64,000 nt of DNA from Corynebacterium sp. ES2730-CONJ (GTDB taxonomy: Bacteria > Actinomycetota > Actinomycetes > Mycobacteriales > Mycobacteriaceae): the NCBI RefSeq assembly GCF_024834055.1, contig NZ_JANUXZ010000004.1, positions 238,120-302,119 of the forward strand. Direction: 5' to 3'. The position numbers were made by a program, and so were the translations under genes. Below are positions 36,817-44,868 of this stretch, one piece after another. The notes below the pieces were generated by a model that saw nothing but the letters and a program-made list of their open reading frames with translations, did no database searches and was not told where the DNA came from. Numbering within the stretch: position 1 is the stretch's first letter; each line of letters begins with the position of its first letter.

Positions 36817-37317
36817 GTGAAGAAAGAAAACGGGCTATTTACTGAAGGCCCTGAAACCTTCGAGCCACAGGTAAGCTCCATTCCCCTGGCGGCAGCTGAT
36901 AGCGATATCGAAGGATCCTTCGGCAACTTGGTCAGTAATGCCACCGAACAAGTTTCGTCATTAGTGCGCTCCGAGATTGAGCTAGCCAAGACGGAGATTA
37001 CTCACGAGGCCAAAAAAATTGCCTTCGGAGGTGGCCTTTTCGGCGTGGCCGGAGTTATCGCTCTGTATAGCTCCTTCTTCTTTTTCTTCTTCCTCGCGGA
37101 GCTGCTAAATATCTGGCTCGACCGCTGGGCATCTTTCCTCATTGTCTTCCTCGGCATGATTATCGTGGCCGCTATCTTGGCCCTTATCGGTTGGAAGAAG
37201 GTCAAGAGTCTCAAAAAGCCCAAGAAAACTATCGAGAGCGTGGGCGAGCTCAAGAATATAGTTCCGAAGAAGCAGTCACCGGCCGTTGAGCGTCGGCATT
37301 CCGGACTTTATAGTTAG
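36817..37317 (+). CDS. Phage holin family / superfamily III holin-X membrane protein
   Basis: 166-residue membrane protein with two close hydrophobic helices (about 72-98 and 103-125), each rich in Phe or Ile. The preceding amphipathic region SSLVRSEIELAKTEITHEAKK is the hallmark of the actinobacterial holin-X family, and a Lys-rich tail follows. The start is GTG at 36817 after AGAGGATAG. Despite the family name there is no phage gene around. It lies in the same synteny region as Rv3669. It ends at a strong terminator. Cellular role unknown. Confidence 0.82.
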   Translation: MKKENGLFTEGPETFEPQVSSIPLAAADSDIEGSFGNLVSNATEQVSSLVRSEIELAKTEITHEAKKIAFGGGLFGVAGVIALYSSFFFFFFLAELLNIWLDRWASFLIVFLGMIIVAAILALIGWKKVKSLKKPKKTIESVGELKNIVPKKQSPAVERRHSGLYS

Positions 37318-37336
37318 CCCTTCGCACGGATCTTTT

Positions 37337-37376
37337 CAGCCCTCCTAATAGAGTTAGGAGGGCTGATAAATTTTTT
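37337..37376 (+). terminator. Rho-independent terminator after the holin-X gene
   Basis: Perfect 12-bp stem CAGCCCTCCTAA / TTAGGAGGGCTG with a 5-nt loop, followed by ATAAATTTTTT. Confidence 0.93.
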
Positions 37377-37401
37377 ACTCATAGAAAGACTTTCTTCAAG
37401 G

Positions 37402-38313
37402 ATGCGCGCAGCAAGTCCCAGCACGGTGGCTCTTCACGGCCCGTTTACCCATCACGATCTTTATACGCGTGGGACGCGGCTCCATGCGGCCTGCGCTGGA
37501 GAGGCTAGCTCACCTCTAATTATCTTGATCCATGATTCTTTTAGCTGCTGGATCGACTTCGCTGAGGTGATACCCCTCCTTCATGAAGCGGGATTTCATG
37601 TTGCCGCTCTCGACCTGCGCGGCTACGGAATGTCAGATAAGCCGCCTCACGGCCATGACCTGAGAACCCTGTGCGGGGATCTTAATGGTGCCATCCAAAC
37701 CTTAGGCCATAACTCCGCCCATCTGGTGGGAGTGGGTATCGGCGCCACCCTAGCTTGGGCACTTGCCACCTATGAGCCCAAAAGGGTCGAATCGATTAGC
37801 AGCTGCGGTTTTATCCATCCCACCGATATGCGGCGCTCCGTTATCCGCTACCCCTGGCTTTTTTTAAACCTCATCGCCTTTAAAGTCTTTCTCGCCCTTC
37901 CCTCAGGAGTGCTTAAGAGATTGTCTTTCTTGCTGCCTCGAATCACAGCCCATGATCTGAAGCGCACAACCGTGAAGGAATTTCACTCTTCTCCTGGTTT
38001 TATGCGCAATCTGACGCGCCGCTCGACCGCGCTCGCCATCAGTAATACCTTGCCGGCCGTGGTGAGGTCGTCACGTTTATCAGTAGTATCTACTCCGCTC
38101 GCGTGGGCGGACCGCACTATTACATGCCCTGTTCTCTTCCTGCCGGGGGAAAAACCCTCACGCCAGCAGCGGGTACTAGAAAGAGCGGCCCGAGAGCGCA
38201 CCCTCGGTGCTATCCGCACGGTTCGGATCCCCCACACCAAGTACCGCCCACATATAGAAAACCCTGATGATTTTGTAAATACCGTAGTGAGATTTATTCG
38301 CGGACTGAGCTAA
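37402..38313 (+). CDS. Alpha/beta hydrolase fold protein (EphE-like), nucleophile missing
   Basis: 303-residue alpha/beta hydrolase fold protein in the place of Rv3670 (ephE). The fold markers are clear: ILIHDSFSCWIDF (oxyanion strand), ALDLRGYGMSDKP, and a C-terminal His in RPHIENPDDF. The nucleophile elbow reads LVGVGIGATLAW, so the position that should be Asp or Ser (residue 112) is Gly. The nucleotide sequence here (GTG GGA GTG GGT ATC) leaves no doubt. It may be non-catalytic. The ATG at 37402 sits directly after AAGG, a poor spacing. Its end overlaps marP by 4 nt, tail to tail. Confidence 0.82.
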   Translation: MRAASPSTVALHGPFTHHDLYTRGTRLHAACAGEASSPLIILIHDSFSCWIDFAEVIPLLHEAGFHVAALDLRGYGMSDKPPHGHDLRTLCGDLNGAIQTLGHNSAHLVGVGIGATLAWALATYEPKRVESISSCGFIHPTDMRRSVIRYPWLFLNLIAFKVFLALPSGVLKRLSFLLPRITAHDLKRTTVKEFHSSPGFMRNLTRRSTALAISNTLPAVVRSSRLSVVSTPLAWADRTITCPVLFLPGEKPSRQQRVLERAARERTLGAIRTVRIPHTKYRPHIENPDDFVNTVVRFIRGLS

Positions 38314-39521
38314 CGTAAAACGCATTCTCCTGTACCTACTGGGGTACTAAGTACGCTGAGATCGCCAACAGCCTCGCGCACTTCCCGAGCACTGAGAACG
38401 TAGCCAATATCGGATTCGTCTGAGCTAGCGCCAAAGATCACCCCGATAACCTCGCCGCGCGTATTAATCATCGGCCCTCCGGAATAACCTTGGCGAATGG
38501 ATCCTCGCACCGTATAGGCTTCGCGTTCCACGCGCTGGTCAGCATAGATATCGAATCCCGTTATAGTTAAGCGATTATTTACGCGCGCAGGCGCTGCCTC
38601 GAAGGGGCCGGACTCAGGAAAGCCCATGGAGATGGCATCGTCGCCACTTAAAGCGCTCTCTTCAGCCCATTTCAACGGCTCAATATTCATATCTGGGGAT
38701 TCTAGAACCGCGATATCGAGTTGGGGGTTATAGTAGACCACCGTGGCTGGGTACGTACCCACAAGCGTATCGAGATTGACGCTATTAGCACCTGCAACAA
38801 CATGGGCATTCGTGATCACGTGATTACTATCGACTACGAAACCCGAGCCCATGAGCCGTCGAGCGCAGGAATCGGCGGTGGAAGAAAGATGGACCACGCT
38901 GGGGCGCAGGGCCTCCACAAGAGCAGTATCTTCCACCAGAAGAGCTGGGGCCTCCACCGTGACGTTATCGGGATTGAGAAAGGGCGATACTAAAGGTGGC
39001 AGGCCCGATTCCGAGAGCATGGCGGACACTTTAGAAGGCAGCATGGCCAATTGCTGCGGGGCCCGGTGGTCCACCGCGCTCAAAATCTTGGAGTTACGTA
39101 CCTGGTGGGCTATATTGCCGGGCAATGCCGTCACCAGAGGAATGGCGACCAACCAGGTAACGATTAAGACAGTGAAGGCTTGAAAGATGGCGCCGATCCC
39201 TGAATCGAGCCTTAAAGAGCTGCGCCAGCGCATATGGGATCGCAATCGTGTTCCCAGTACCCCACCGGTGAGATTACCAATACCTACCAGCATGGCCATT
39301 GTTGCTAGGGCGAGGAGAAAGCGCAAAGCCACATGGTCGGTTAATTGCATGGCAAAGGGGGCCAGTGCTACTCCGCAGATGAGGCCAGCGACAACCCCGA
39401 CGGTCGAGAGGATGGAGGCGAATGCTCCTTGACGCCAGCCAGTGTAGAGAGCAATGATGAGCACCACTACGATCGTGGCGTCGGCATAGAAACCCGGTGC
39501 GGGGTCAGCTAAGTAGTTCAT
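38310..39521 (-). CDS. marP: MarP-like membrane serine protease
   Basis: Periplasmic trypsin-like protease with a four-helix CvpA-type membrane domain (about 12-135), 403 residues. The triad is H240 in ITNAHVV, D269 in QLDIAVLE and S347 in RQGYSGGPM. Cys219 and Cys400 could form the disulfide known for MarP. In M. tuberculosis (Rv3671c) it is needed for acid and oxidative resistance and activates a peptidoglycan hydrolase. The start overlaps the stop of the Nudix gene in ATGA, so nth, tlpA, nudix and marP form an operon. Confidence 0.94.
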   Translation of the reverse strand: MNYLADPAPGFYADATIVVVLIIALYTGWRQGAFASILSTVGVVAGLICGVALAPFAMQLTDHVALRFLLALATMAMLVGIGNLTGGVLGTRLRSHMRWRSSLRLDSGIGAIFQAFTVLIVTWLVAIPLVTALPGNIAHQVRNSKILSAVDHRAPQQLAMLPSKVSAMLSESGLPPLVSPFLNPDNVTVEAPALLVEDTALVEALRPSVVHLSSTADSCARRLMGSGFVVDSNHVITNAHVVAGANSVNLDTLVGTYPATVVYYNPQLDIAVLESPDMNIEPLKWAEESALSGDDAISMGFPESGPFEAAPARVNNRLTITGFDIYADQRVEREAYTVRGSIRQGYSGGPMINTRGEVIGVIFGASSDESDIGYVLSAREVREAVGDLSVLSTPVGTGECVLR

Positions 39522-40279
39522 GCTTCCTTATACTGCTGAGATATTTCGCTGTTTCTTGAGGCCCGCAGGGCGGCCTTGAGATCCAAGGTATGGGAGTGAT
39601 CCCACGGCCGCTCCCACCCTGCACGATGGATAACGAGGTGCAGGATCTGGGCTGTGAACCCCCATATTATATAGTCACGGATGCGAAATGCCGGCCCTCG
39701 CCACTTTTCACCGGCTAAGTGGAGGCGGTTGCAGGGATCAATCAGTTCCTTGAAGGGCACCATAAAAAGCTCATCGACTTCGACGGGGCTTGCCACTGTG
39801 ACGTCTGGAGGCGTGGGGGCGTAGGCAAGAATAGTATGAACGGGGGCACCCGTTGCCCCAATAAAGGTGCGGCCGATATCAGCCAAGGGTGTGACCGCTG
39901 CAGCGTCAAGCCCCACCTCCTCACGAGCCTCTCTTAATGCAGCGGCCAGAGCATGGGAATCCTCCGGATCGATGCGTCCACCCGGAAATGCGATCTGCCC
40001 CGAGTGCTGGCGCATGGTGGGGGAACGATGAGTTAATAAAACTGCCGCGTCATCAGGGAGCCGGGAGCCAGTCTCTGCTCCTGTCACCAGCATGAGCACG
40101 GAGGCGGCCTTGCTATCGTCTATCGGGGCACGTTGGGCCACATCTTCGTGAAACTGTTGGCGCAGCTGCCCGCTGCGGGCAGCTTTAGTCACCGGTGCCA
40201 ACCATCTAGGGCCAGGCCAAGATTCGAATTTGGGCGCCTGATATTCGTCCACCATTCCCCTATTCATACGATTATTCAT
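39518..40279 (-). CDS. Nudix hydrolase, CoA-pyrophosphatase type
   Basis: 253-residue Nudix enzyme. The Nudix box runs GGRIDPEDSHALAA followed by ALREAREEVGLD, and the stretch TVLLTHRSPTMRQHSGQIAFPGG-like part before it (RSPTMRQHSGQIAFPGG) is the UPF0035 signature of CoA pyrophosphatases. It probably hydrolyses CoA or related dinucleotides. Three start codons are possible (40279, 40267, 40255); the last has AGGGGA very near. It overlaps marP by 4 nt and follows the TlpA gene closely, as Rv3672c. Confidence 0.86.
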   Translation of the reverse strand: MNNRMNRGMVDEYQAPKFESWPGPRWLAPVTKAARSGQLRQQFHEDVAQRAPIDDSKAASVLMLVTGAETGSRLPDDAAVLLTHRSPTMRQHSGQIAFPGGRIDPEDSHALAAALREAREEVGLDAAAVTPLADIGRTFIGATGAPVHTILAYAPTPPDVTVASPVEVDELFMVPFKELIDPCNRLHLAGEKWRGPAFRIRDYIIWGFTAQILHLVIHRAGWERPWDHSHTLDLKAALRASRNSEISQQYKEA

Positions 40280-40285
40280 ACGATG

Positions 40286-40840
40286 TTAAGCAACTTTTTC
40301 TCTCTCAACCTCTTTGACGACGGCAGAGATAGCCGAGTCAAGATCTTGCTGAGAATCAAAGACCTGCGGAAATATCGCTATGCGCTGAGTCCCTGAAAAT
40401 ACCAGCGTAATCGGAACTACCTTGGGAAGGCCTAATTCAGCGGCAAATACGCCCTGGGTATCGCTGAGCGTGGGAAGCTCTAGACCCAATTCGTCGATAA
40501 ATTTCGCTCCCGCTGCTGAGTTGGGATCTGCGTGGACACTCATCACACGCCACTGCGGGTGTTGGTGAGCGAGAGTGTCGAAATAAGGTAATTCCTTGCG
40601 GCATGGGGCACACCAGAAGGCCCAGATATTGACCACGGTGATCTGGTCGGAGTTTTCCTGGCCCACCTGTCCATGAAGGCAGGGGAGTTCAATGCCACCT
40701 ACCTGTGCTGGCGGGCATATGGGTTTACTGGCCTGCGGCCTATGAGCTGGGGTATCAGGGGGTGCACTAGTCAGCTGCCAGCCAAGGTAGCCCAAGGCCA
40801 CAGTAAAGATGAGGGCCGAAAACGCCAGAGCACTACGCAC
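40286..40840 (-). CDS. TlpA-like membrane-anchored thioredoxin
   Basis: 184-residue exported thioredoxin-fold protein with one N-terminal membrane anchor (about 4-22). The redox site is WCAPC (C77 and C80) in VVNIWAFWCAPCRKELP, the cis-Pro is in KVVPITLVF, and two more Cys (C42, C54) flank the domain start. It likely reduces or transfers disulfides in the periplasm, in the position of Rv3673c. GTG start with GGAGG 8 nt upstream, two bases after the nth stop codon. Confidence 0.9.
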   Translation of the reverse strand: MRSALAFSALIFTVALGYLGWQLTSAPPDTPAHRPQASKPICPPAQVGGIELPCLHGQVGQENSDQITVVNIWAFWCAPCRKELPYFDTLAHQHPQWRVMSVHADPNSAAGAKFIDELGLELPTLSDTQGVFAAELGLPKVVPITLVFSGTQRIAIFPQVFDSQQDLDSAISAVVKEVEREKVA

Positions 40841-40842
40841 CT

Positions 40843-41580
40843 TTACACCTCCATTTCTGCGCGTAGGGCTAGAAGATGCTCTTTTTCACTGGGGATGGCT
40901 TTAACCAAGTCTTCGGCTACAGCGGGGTTCATCTCCCCCTCACCAGAGCTGGGACAAAGTTTTATAAGATAACAGGCGCCACATGCTGGCCTACGGCTAT
41001 GGCAGATTCTGCGACCGTGGAAGATGATGCGGTGGCTAAAAAGCGTCCATTCCGGCTCCGGTATATAGCCGGCTATTTCTGCCTCGACTTTCTCGGGGCG
41101 GGTCTCGGCCGTGAGCTTAAACCGGCGCACTAGACGTCCGAAGTGGGTGTCTACGGTTAAGCCTGGGAGACCGAAAGCATTGCCACGTACGACATGGGCT
41201 GTCTTACGCCCTACGCCGGGAAGCGTCACTAGATCGGCTAAATCCCGGGGTACTTCGCCCTCAAACTCAGAGACGAGCACCTGGCCTATTTCTTTAAGAT
41301 GGCGCGCTTTGACCGTGTAAAAACCAGTGGGTCTTATGATCTCTTGGAGTTCCACCTCGGCCGCTTGAGCATAATCGATAGCATGAGGGTAGCGCCGAAA
41401 GAGCGCAGGGGTTACTGCGTTAACCCGTTTATCCGTGCACTGAGCGGACAAGACAGTAGCTATGAGTAATTCGAGCGGGGTGTCGAAATCTAATTCACAG
41501 TAAGCATCGGGGTAGCCGCGCGCGAGTTCCCTATGAAGCGCTCGAGCGCGCCGTTTTTTCGCCAGCGGGGTAGTTTTCAT
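40843..41580 (-). CDS. nth: Endonuclease III (DNA glycosylase/AP lyase)
   Basis: Base-excision repair enzyme of 245 residues that removes oxidised pyrimidines. The helix-hairpin-helix is [12 protein letters not shown], with catalytic Lys126, and catalytic Asp144 is in [10 protein letters not shown]. The 4Fe-4S ligands are C193, C200, C203 and C209 (C-x6-C-x2-C-x5-C). It is the first gene of nth-tlpA-nudix-marP and is divergent from glxR across about 440 bp. Same place as Rv3674c. Confidence 0.96.
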   Translation of the reverse strand: MKTTPLAKKRRARALHRELARGYPDAYCELDFDTPLELLIATVLSAQCTDKRVNAVTPALFRRYPHAIDYAQAAEVELQEIIRPTGFYTVKARHLKEIGQVLVSEFEGEVPRDLADLVTLPGVGRKTAHVVRGNAFGLPGLTVDTHFGRLVRRFKLTAETRPEKVEAEIAGYIPEPEWTLFSHRIIFHGRRICHSRRPACGACYLIKLCPSSGEGEMNPAVAEDLVKAIPSEKEHLLALRAEMEV

Positions 41581-42022
41581 ATGCTCTAGCCTAATTGAGA
41601 GCGTTCCCTATAAAGTCGAGGACCACCACCCAAACCTATTTTAAGGCTTTCTTATCTTCTATTCAGGAGTCATCGGGGGCACCCAAGAGCGATTGGCGCG
41701 CAGCTCCTTGTGGCACTTCGTGAGTTCCAGGCCGCGAGTATTTTCTATGGACTACTAGAAAATGTGCTTTTAGCTCGCAAAAGGGAAAACGATATAAGAA
41801 ATGACCGCTGCCCCCCGCTAACTACCCCCACAACACAGGGCGAGTTAAGTTTCCCGTTTCCGAGGTGTGATAGTGACGTATTCCATAGTAGGATAACTAA
41901 TGATACCCATAGAATTCAACGATTAGGCCAGCTTCATTTGTCAGCAATCTCCCTGCGGAGTTTCCCAGCAACGCACCTAAGATTGTCCAGACTCACACGA
42001 ACTAAAGAGGAGTACGTTTCAG
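41581..42022. other. Divergent nth/glxR control region
   Basis: 442 bp without a convincing gene; a plus-strand frame at 41710-42111 overlaps the glxR start and has Arg/Pro-rich composition. Expected to hold the glxR promoter and leader. I looked for an autoregulatory TGTGA-N6-TCACA site; only a half-site TGTGA at 41867-41871 and a TCACA at about 41992-41996 are present. GAGGAG (42007-42012) is the ribosome site. Confidence 0.5.
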
Positions 42023-42706
42023 GTGGAAGGCGTTCAAGACATCCTGTCCCGAGCCGGAATTTTCCAAGGAGTAGACCCAGTGGCGGTGGCCAACTTGATT
42101 GGGGACCTTGAATCCGTCCGGTTCCCCCGCGGTACTACCATCTTTGAGGAAGGCGAGCCTGGAGACCGGCTCTATATCATCACTGCCGGCAAGGTGAAGC
42201 TAGCTCGGCACGCCCCAGATGGTCGCGAGAATCTTCTTACGATTATGGGACCATCCGATATGTTCGGAGAGCTTTCTATCTTCGATCCCGGCCCTCGTAC
42301 CTCCTCAGCAGTATGCGTGACCGAGGTCCACGCGGCAACGATGAATTCCGAGGTACTTCGCCAGTGGATCGCAGACCACCCCGAAATCTCGGAGCAGCTC
42401 CTGCGCGTTCTTGCCCGCCGCTTGCGTCGCACCAACTCGGCCCTTGCGGATCTCATCTTCACTGACGTACCGGGGCGTGTGGCCAAGACTTTATTGCAGT
42501 TGGCTAATCGCTTTGGCACCCAAGAAGGTGGCGCACTGCGCGTTAACCATGATCTCACCCAAGAAGAGATTGCCCAGCTTGTGGGAGCCTCCCGCGAAAC
42601 AGTCAATAAGGCGCTCGCCACCTTCGCCCACCGCGGGTGGATTCGTCTCGAGGGCAAGTCGGTGCTGATTGTCGATACTGAGCATTTAGCTAAACGTTCT
42701 CGGTAG
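42023..42706 (+). CDS. glxR: CRP/FNR-family cAMP-responsive global regulator GlxR
   Basis: 227-residue transcription factor. The cAMP-binding domain (about 10-125) contains [20 protein letters not shown] and the phosphate-binding [17 protein letters not shown]. The C-terminal winged helix (about 165-222) has the recognition helix in [20 protein letters not shown]. From memory it is close to identical in long stretches to C. glutamicum GlxR and like Rv3676 Crp. In corynebacteria GlxR binds TGTGA-N6-TCACA and controls carbon metabolism widely; two candidate sites occur in this window. GTG start with GAGGAG upstream. It ends at a 15-bp bidirectional terminator. Confidence 0.97.
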   Translation: MEGVQDILSRAGIFQGVDPVAVANLIGDLESVRFPRGTTIFEEGEPGDRLYIITAGKVKLARHAPDGRENLLTIMGPSDMFGELSIFDPGPRTSSAVCVTEVHAATMNSEVLRQWIADHPEISEQLLRVLARRLRRTNSALADLIFTDVPGRVAKTLLQLANRFGTQEGGALRVNHDLTQEEIAQLVGASRETVNKALATFAHRGWIRLEGKSVLIVDTEHLAKRSR

Positions 42707-42740
42707 AAAAATCCCAACCTCTTGTGAGGTTGGGATTTTT
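42707..42740. terminator. Bidirectional terminator between glxR and MBL gene
   Basis: Perfect 15-bp stem AAAAATCCCAACCTC / GAGGTTGGGATTTTT with TTGT loop. It abuts the convergent stop at 42741. Confidence 0.95.
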
Positions 42741-43571
42741 CTAGATATTCGGATGATACTCCCCGGTGCGCTCAAGATATCGCAGTGCTACCCGCGTCGT
42801 TTGCTCTGCCGCCCCACGTAAAACAGGATCGACTTTGTCATAGATTTCATCGACGAGCTGTTTTAGGCCGATATCGTGACCGTTTTTATCTAAAGCTTCG
42901 CGGATCTGATCAAGTCGCTGTTCCCGGCGGCTAAGATACCAAGCGGCATATTTGGAAAGATCCTCTCCATCAGGCCCATGACCGGGGAGGAGATGGACAC
43001 CCTTCCCACGATCTTCTAATAAGTGTAGGGTCTTAAAATAATCACCGAGATCTCCGTCAGTTTCAGAGATCATCGTGGTGTGGCGGCCCGCGATAGTGTC
43101 GCCGGTAATGACACCTTCTAAGGTGGACTCATGCGGGGTACCTGACCAAATAAAGAAGCTCACGGAATCACCGGTATGACCTGGGGTATGCACCACTTCA
43201 ATATGTGGGCTCAATCCATCTAAAGTGATGATCTCACCATCTACAAGCGCCTCGCCGTGATGACAATAAGCCTTTTCAAAGGCTCTTACCGGAGCACCAG
43301 TGAGCTGCCGAAAACGATGCGCCCCATCGGCGTGATCGTGGTGACGGTGCGTAAGTAAAATGAGACCCACTTTATGCGCCTTGGTATTAAGAACATTAAG
43401 GTGACCCTCATCCTCAGGGCCAGGATCGATCACAATACTTACCGGATCATCTTCAGCGCGGATAACCCACGAATTGGTTCCCTCTAAAGAGGCATAACCG
43501 GGATTCATACACAGCACGACGGCTGCAGACGGGGTAACGGGCCGCAATTGGCTATAAGCAGGATGCTTCAT
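42741..43571 (-). CDS. MBL-fold metallo-hydrolase (LACTB2/Rv3677c-like)
   Basis: 276-residue metallo-beta-lactamase-fold enzyme. The zinc motif is THRHHDHADG (H75, H77, D79, H80), the next His is in VHTPGHTGDS, then the Asp in VITGDTIAG and the last His in LLPGHGPDGED. A C-terminal helical part with YDKVDPVLRGAAEQTTRVALRYL-like sequence (YDKVDPVLRGAA, TTRVALRYLE) is as in LACTB2 endoribonuclease-like proteins. Equivalent of Rv3677c. Substrate unknown. Confidence 0.87.
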   Translation of the reverse strand: MKHPAYSQLRPVTPSAAVVLCMNPGYASLEGTNSWVIRAEDDPVSIVIDPGPEDEGHLNVLNTKAHKVGLILLTHRHHDHADGAHRFRQLTGAPVRAFEKAYCHHGEALVDGEIITLDGLSPHIEVVHTPGHTGDSVSFFIWSGTPHESTLEGVITGDTIAGRHTTMISETDGDLGDYFKTLHLLEDRGKGVHLLPGHGPDGEDLSKYAAWYLSRREQRLDQIREALDKNGHDIGLKQLVDEIYDKVDPVLRGAAEQTTRVALRYLERTGEYHPNI

Positions 43572-43630
43572 GGTTTCTTAGCTTAGCCGATCGCTGGGGA
43601 TGGTAAGGAGAAATATAGCCAATTTGTCTG

Positions 43631-44086
43631 CTAGTCGAGCTCGAGATAGAGCTCTACTTCCACTGGCGAATTAAGTGGTAGGTCTGATACCCCGACGGCG
43701 GAGCGTGCGTGGATACCTTGATCACCAAAAATATCGCCGATCATATGCGAGGCACCGTTAATGACCAACGCCTGATCGGCAAATCCCGGCGCGGAGGAAA
43801 CAAATCCCACCACTTTAAAGACGCGGCGAATACGGTCGATTCCAACTAGAGCGTCGGCGGCTGAGAGAGCATTTAAAGCACTAGTCCGCGCTAATTCATA
43901 GGCTTCGTCAACGCTAAGGTCAGCTCCGACCTTTCCAGTTCTTGGTAAGACCCCATCGACCATTGGAAGTTGTCCGGCGGTCCACACCTGATTACCTACC
44001 TGAACCGCCGGCACATAGGAGGCTAGCGGGGGAACTACCGCTGGTAGGCTTAATCCGAGCTCCGCGAGTTTTTCACTGACCCGCAT
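43631..44086 (-). CDS. RidA-family protein
   Basis: 151-residue YjgF/RidA fold protein, probably a trimeric imine/enamine deaminase. The substrate-binding Arg is in IHARSAVGVSDLPLNSPVEVEL, and the TAGQLPMVDG region is typical. It belongs to the longer RidA subgroup found in actinobacteria (Rv3678c). The start lies only 3 nt after the stop of the small DUF4177 gene, so translation is coupled. Confidence 0.9.
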   Translation of the reverse strand: MRVSEKLAELGLSLPAVVPPLASYVPAVQVGNQVWTAGQLPMVDGVLPRTGKVGADLSVDEAYELARTSALNALSAADALVGIDRIRRVFKVVGFVSSAPGFADQALVINGASHMIGDIFGDQGIHARSAVGVSDLPLNSPVEVELYLELD

Positions 44087-44089
44087 CGG

Positions 44090-44245
44090 CTAAACGACCT
44101 CGCGCTTCAGATAGGCGACTACATTTTCTGGATTCATCCCTGGCACGACGGTGACCAGCTCCCAGCCGTCTTCACCCCAGCTGTCGAGGATTTGCTTGGT
44201 GGCGTGTACTAATAGCGGTACGGTTGCGTATTCCCATTTCTTCAT
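44090..44245 (-). CDS. Small DUF4177-like protein
   Basis: 51-residue protein beginning MKKWEYATVPL and containing DSWGEDGWELVTVVPG, the signature WEY...GWELV pattern of DUF4177-type small proteins, ending YLKREVV. The start is at 44245 and the stop 3 nt before ridA. GGAAGCT precedes the ATG. Too short for most gene callers with a length cut-off. Small genes like this are often found next to ridA in actinobacteria; function unknown. Confidence 0.85.
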   Translation of the reverse strand: MKKWEYATVPLLVHATKQILDSWGEDGWELVTVVPGMNPENVVAYLKREVV

Positions 44246-44302
44246 AGCTTCCACCTTAATCTAGCTGAGACTAGATAGCTCGCGTAGATCTGAGAAAAAC
44301 TG

Positions 44303-44330
44303 AAGGGCTCACTGCAATGAGTGCGCCCTT
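44303..44330 (-). terminator. Terminator after whiB
   Basis: AAGGGC-t-CACT pairs with AGTG-c-GCCCTT around GCAATG; minus-strand tail CAGTTTTTC. It lies 16 bp past the whiB stop. Confidence 0.8.
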
Positions 44331-44346
44331 TTGAAACTTGGTGATT

Positions 44347-44685
44347 TTAAATACCGTGGAGTTCGCCGCCATTGGCAATATAATCAGCCCATGAGGTGAT
44401 GTCGGGGTTCTTGCGCAAAAGTGCGCGGCGCTGCCGTTCAGTCAAGCCTCCCCATACCCCGAATTCCACGCGGTTATCGAGGGCATCCACACGGCATTGG
44501 AGGAGCACTGGACACTGCCTACAGATCGCCGCAGCACGGCGTTGTGCTGCTCCACGGACAAAGAGGGCGTCAGGATCTTCATTCCGGCAATTTGCGTGCA
44601 TTACCCAATCGCCACGGTCGATAGAACCGAGTCCACTGGGGTCCAGGAGCGCATTGTTCTGTGGGTTCGCCAGAGATGTTGTCAT
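44347..44685 (-). CDS. WhiB-family iron-sulfur regulator (WhiB4/WhcA type)
   Basis: 112-residue redox-sensing regulator. The four cluster Cys are C33, C55, C58 and C64 (C-x2-C-x5-C at the end). The Gly-rich turn GVWGG (76-80) and the basic TERQRRALLRK segment for DNA contact follow. In position (next to divergent ponA2) it matches whiB4 (Rv3681c) and corynebacterial whcA, both linked to oxidative-stress control. AGGAGG lies 9 nt before the ATG. It shares its upstream region with ponA2, where a GlxR-like site is present. Confidence 0.92.
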   Translation of the reverse strand: MTTSLANPQNNALLDPSGLGSIDRGDWVMHANCRNEDPDALFVRGAAQRRAAAICRQCPVLLQCRVDALDNRVEFGVWGGLTERQRRALLRKNPDITSWADYIANGGELHGI

Positions 44686-44722
44686 CTTGGTTGTCCTCCT
44701 GAGGGAAACTTATTGAGAAACT

Positions 44723-44735
44723 GGTCAAATTGACC
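44723..44735. promoter_or_regulatory. 13-bp inverted repeat in the whiB/ponA2 region
   Basis: GGTCAA-A-TTGACC, perfect apart from the central base, 38 bp before the whiB start. An operator or overlapping -35 (TTGACC) is possible. TATACT at 44748-44753 could be a plus-strand -10. Confidence 0.4.
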
Positions 44736-44768
44736 GGCATTTCGGTCTATACTGATCCGTTGGTCATG

Positions 44769-44784
44769 TGTAAGTCTATTCACA
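44769..44784. promoter_or_regulatory. Candidate GlxR site between whiB and ponA2
   Basis: TGTAAGTCTATTCACA fits TGTGA-N6-TCACA at nine of ten fixed positions. It is 85 bp before whiB and 85 bp before ponA2, so it could serve either gene. Confidence 0.5.
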
Positions 44785-44868
44785 CACCCTAGTGAATGTC
44801 GAACGAGTCACACATTAAGGGGGTCTGATTATTCCCACTTTCACACCGTCCTCGGTAATGTAGGGGAT

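Noticed and set aside
36817..37317. Prophage remnant because of a holin-family gene
   Set aside because: Holin-X proteins are normal chromosomal genes in actinobacteria, and no phage gene is nearby.
41867..41882. GlxR autoregulatory site TGTGATAGTGACGTAT
   Set aside because: Only the left half-site fits; the right half does not resemble TCACA.
41710..42111. 133-codon frame before glxR
   Set aside because: Overlaps the conserved glxR start in another frame and lacks a family match.
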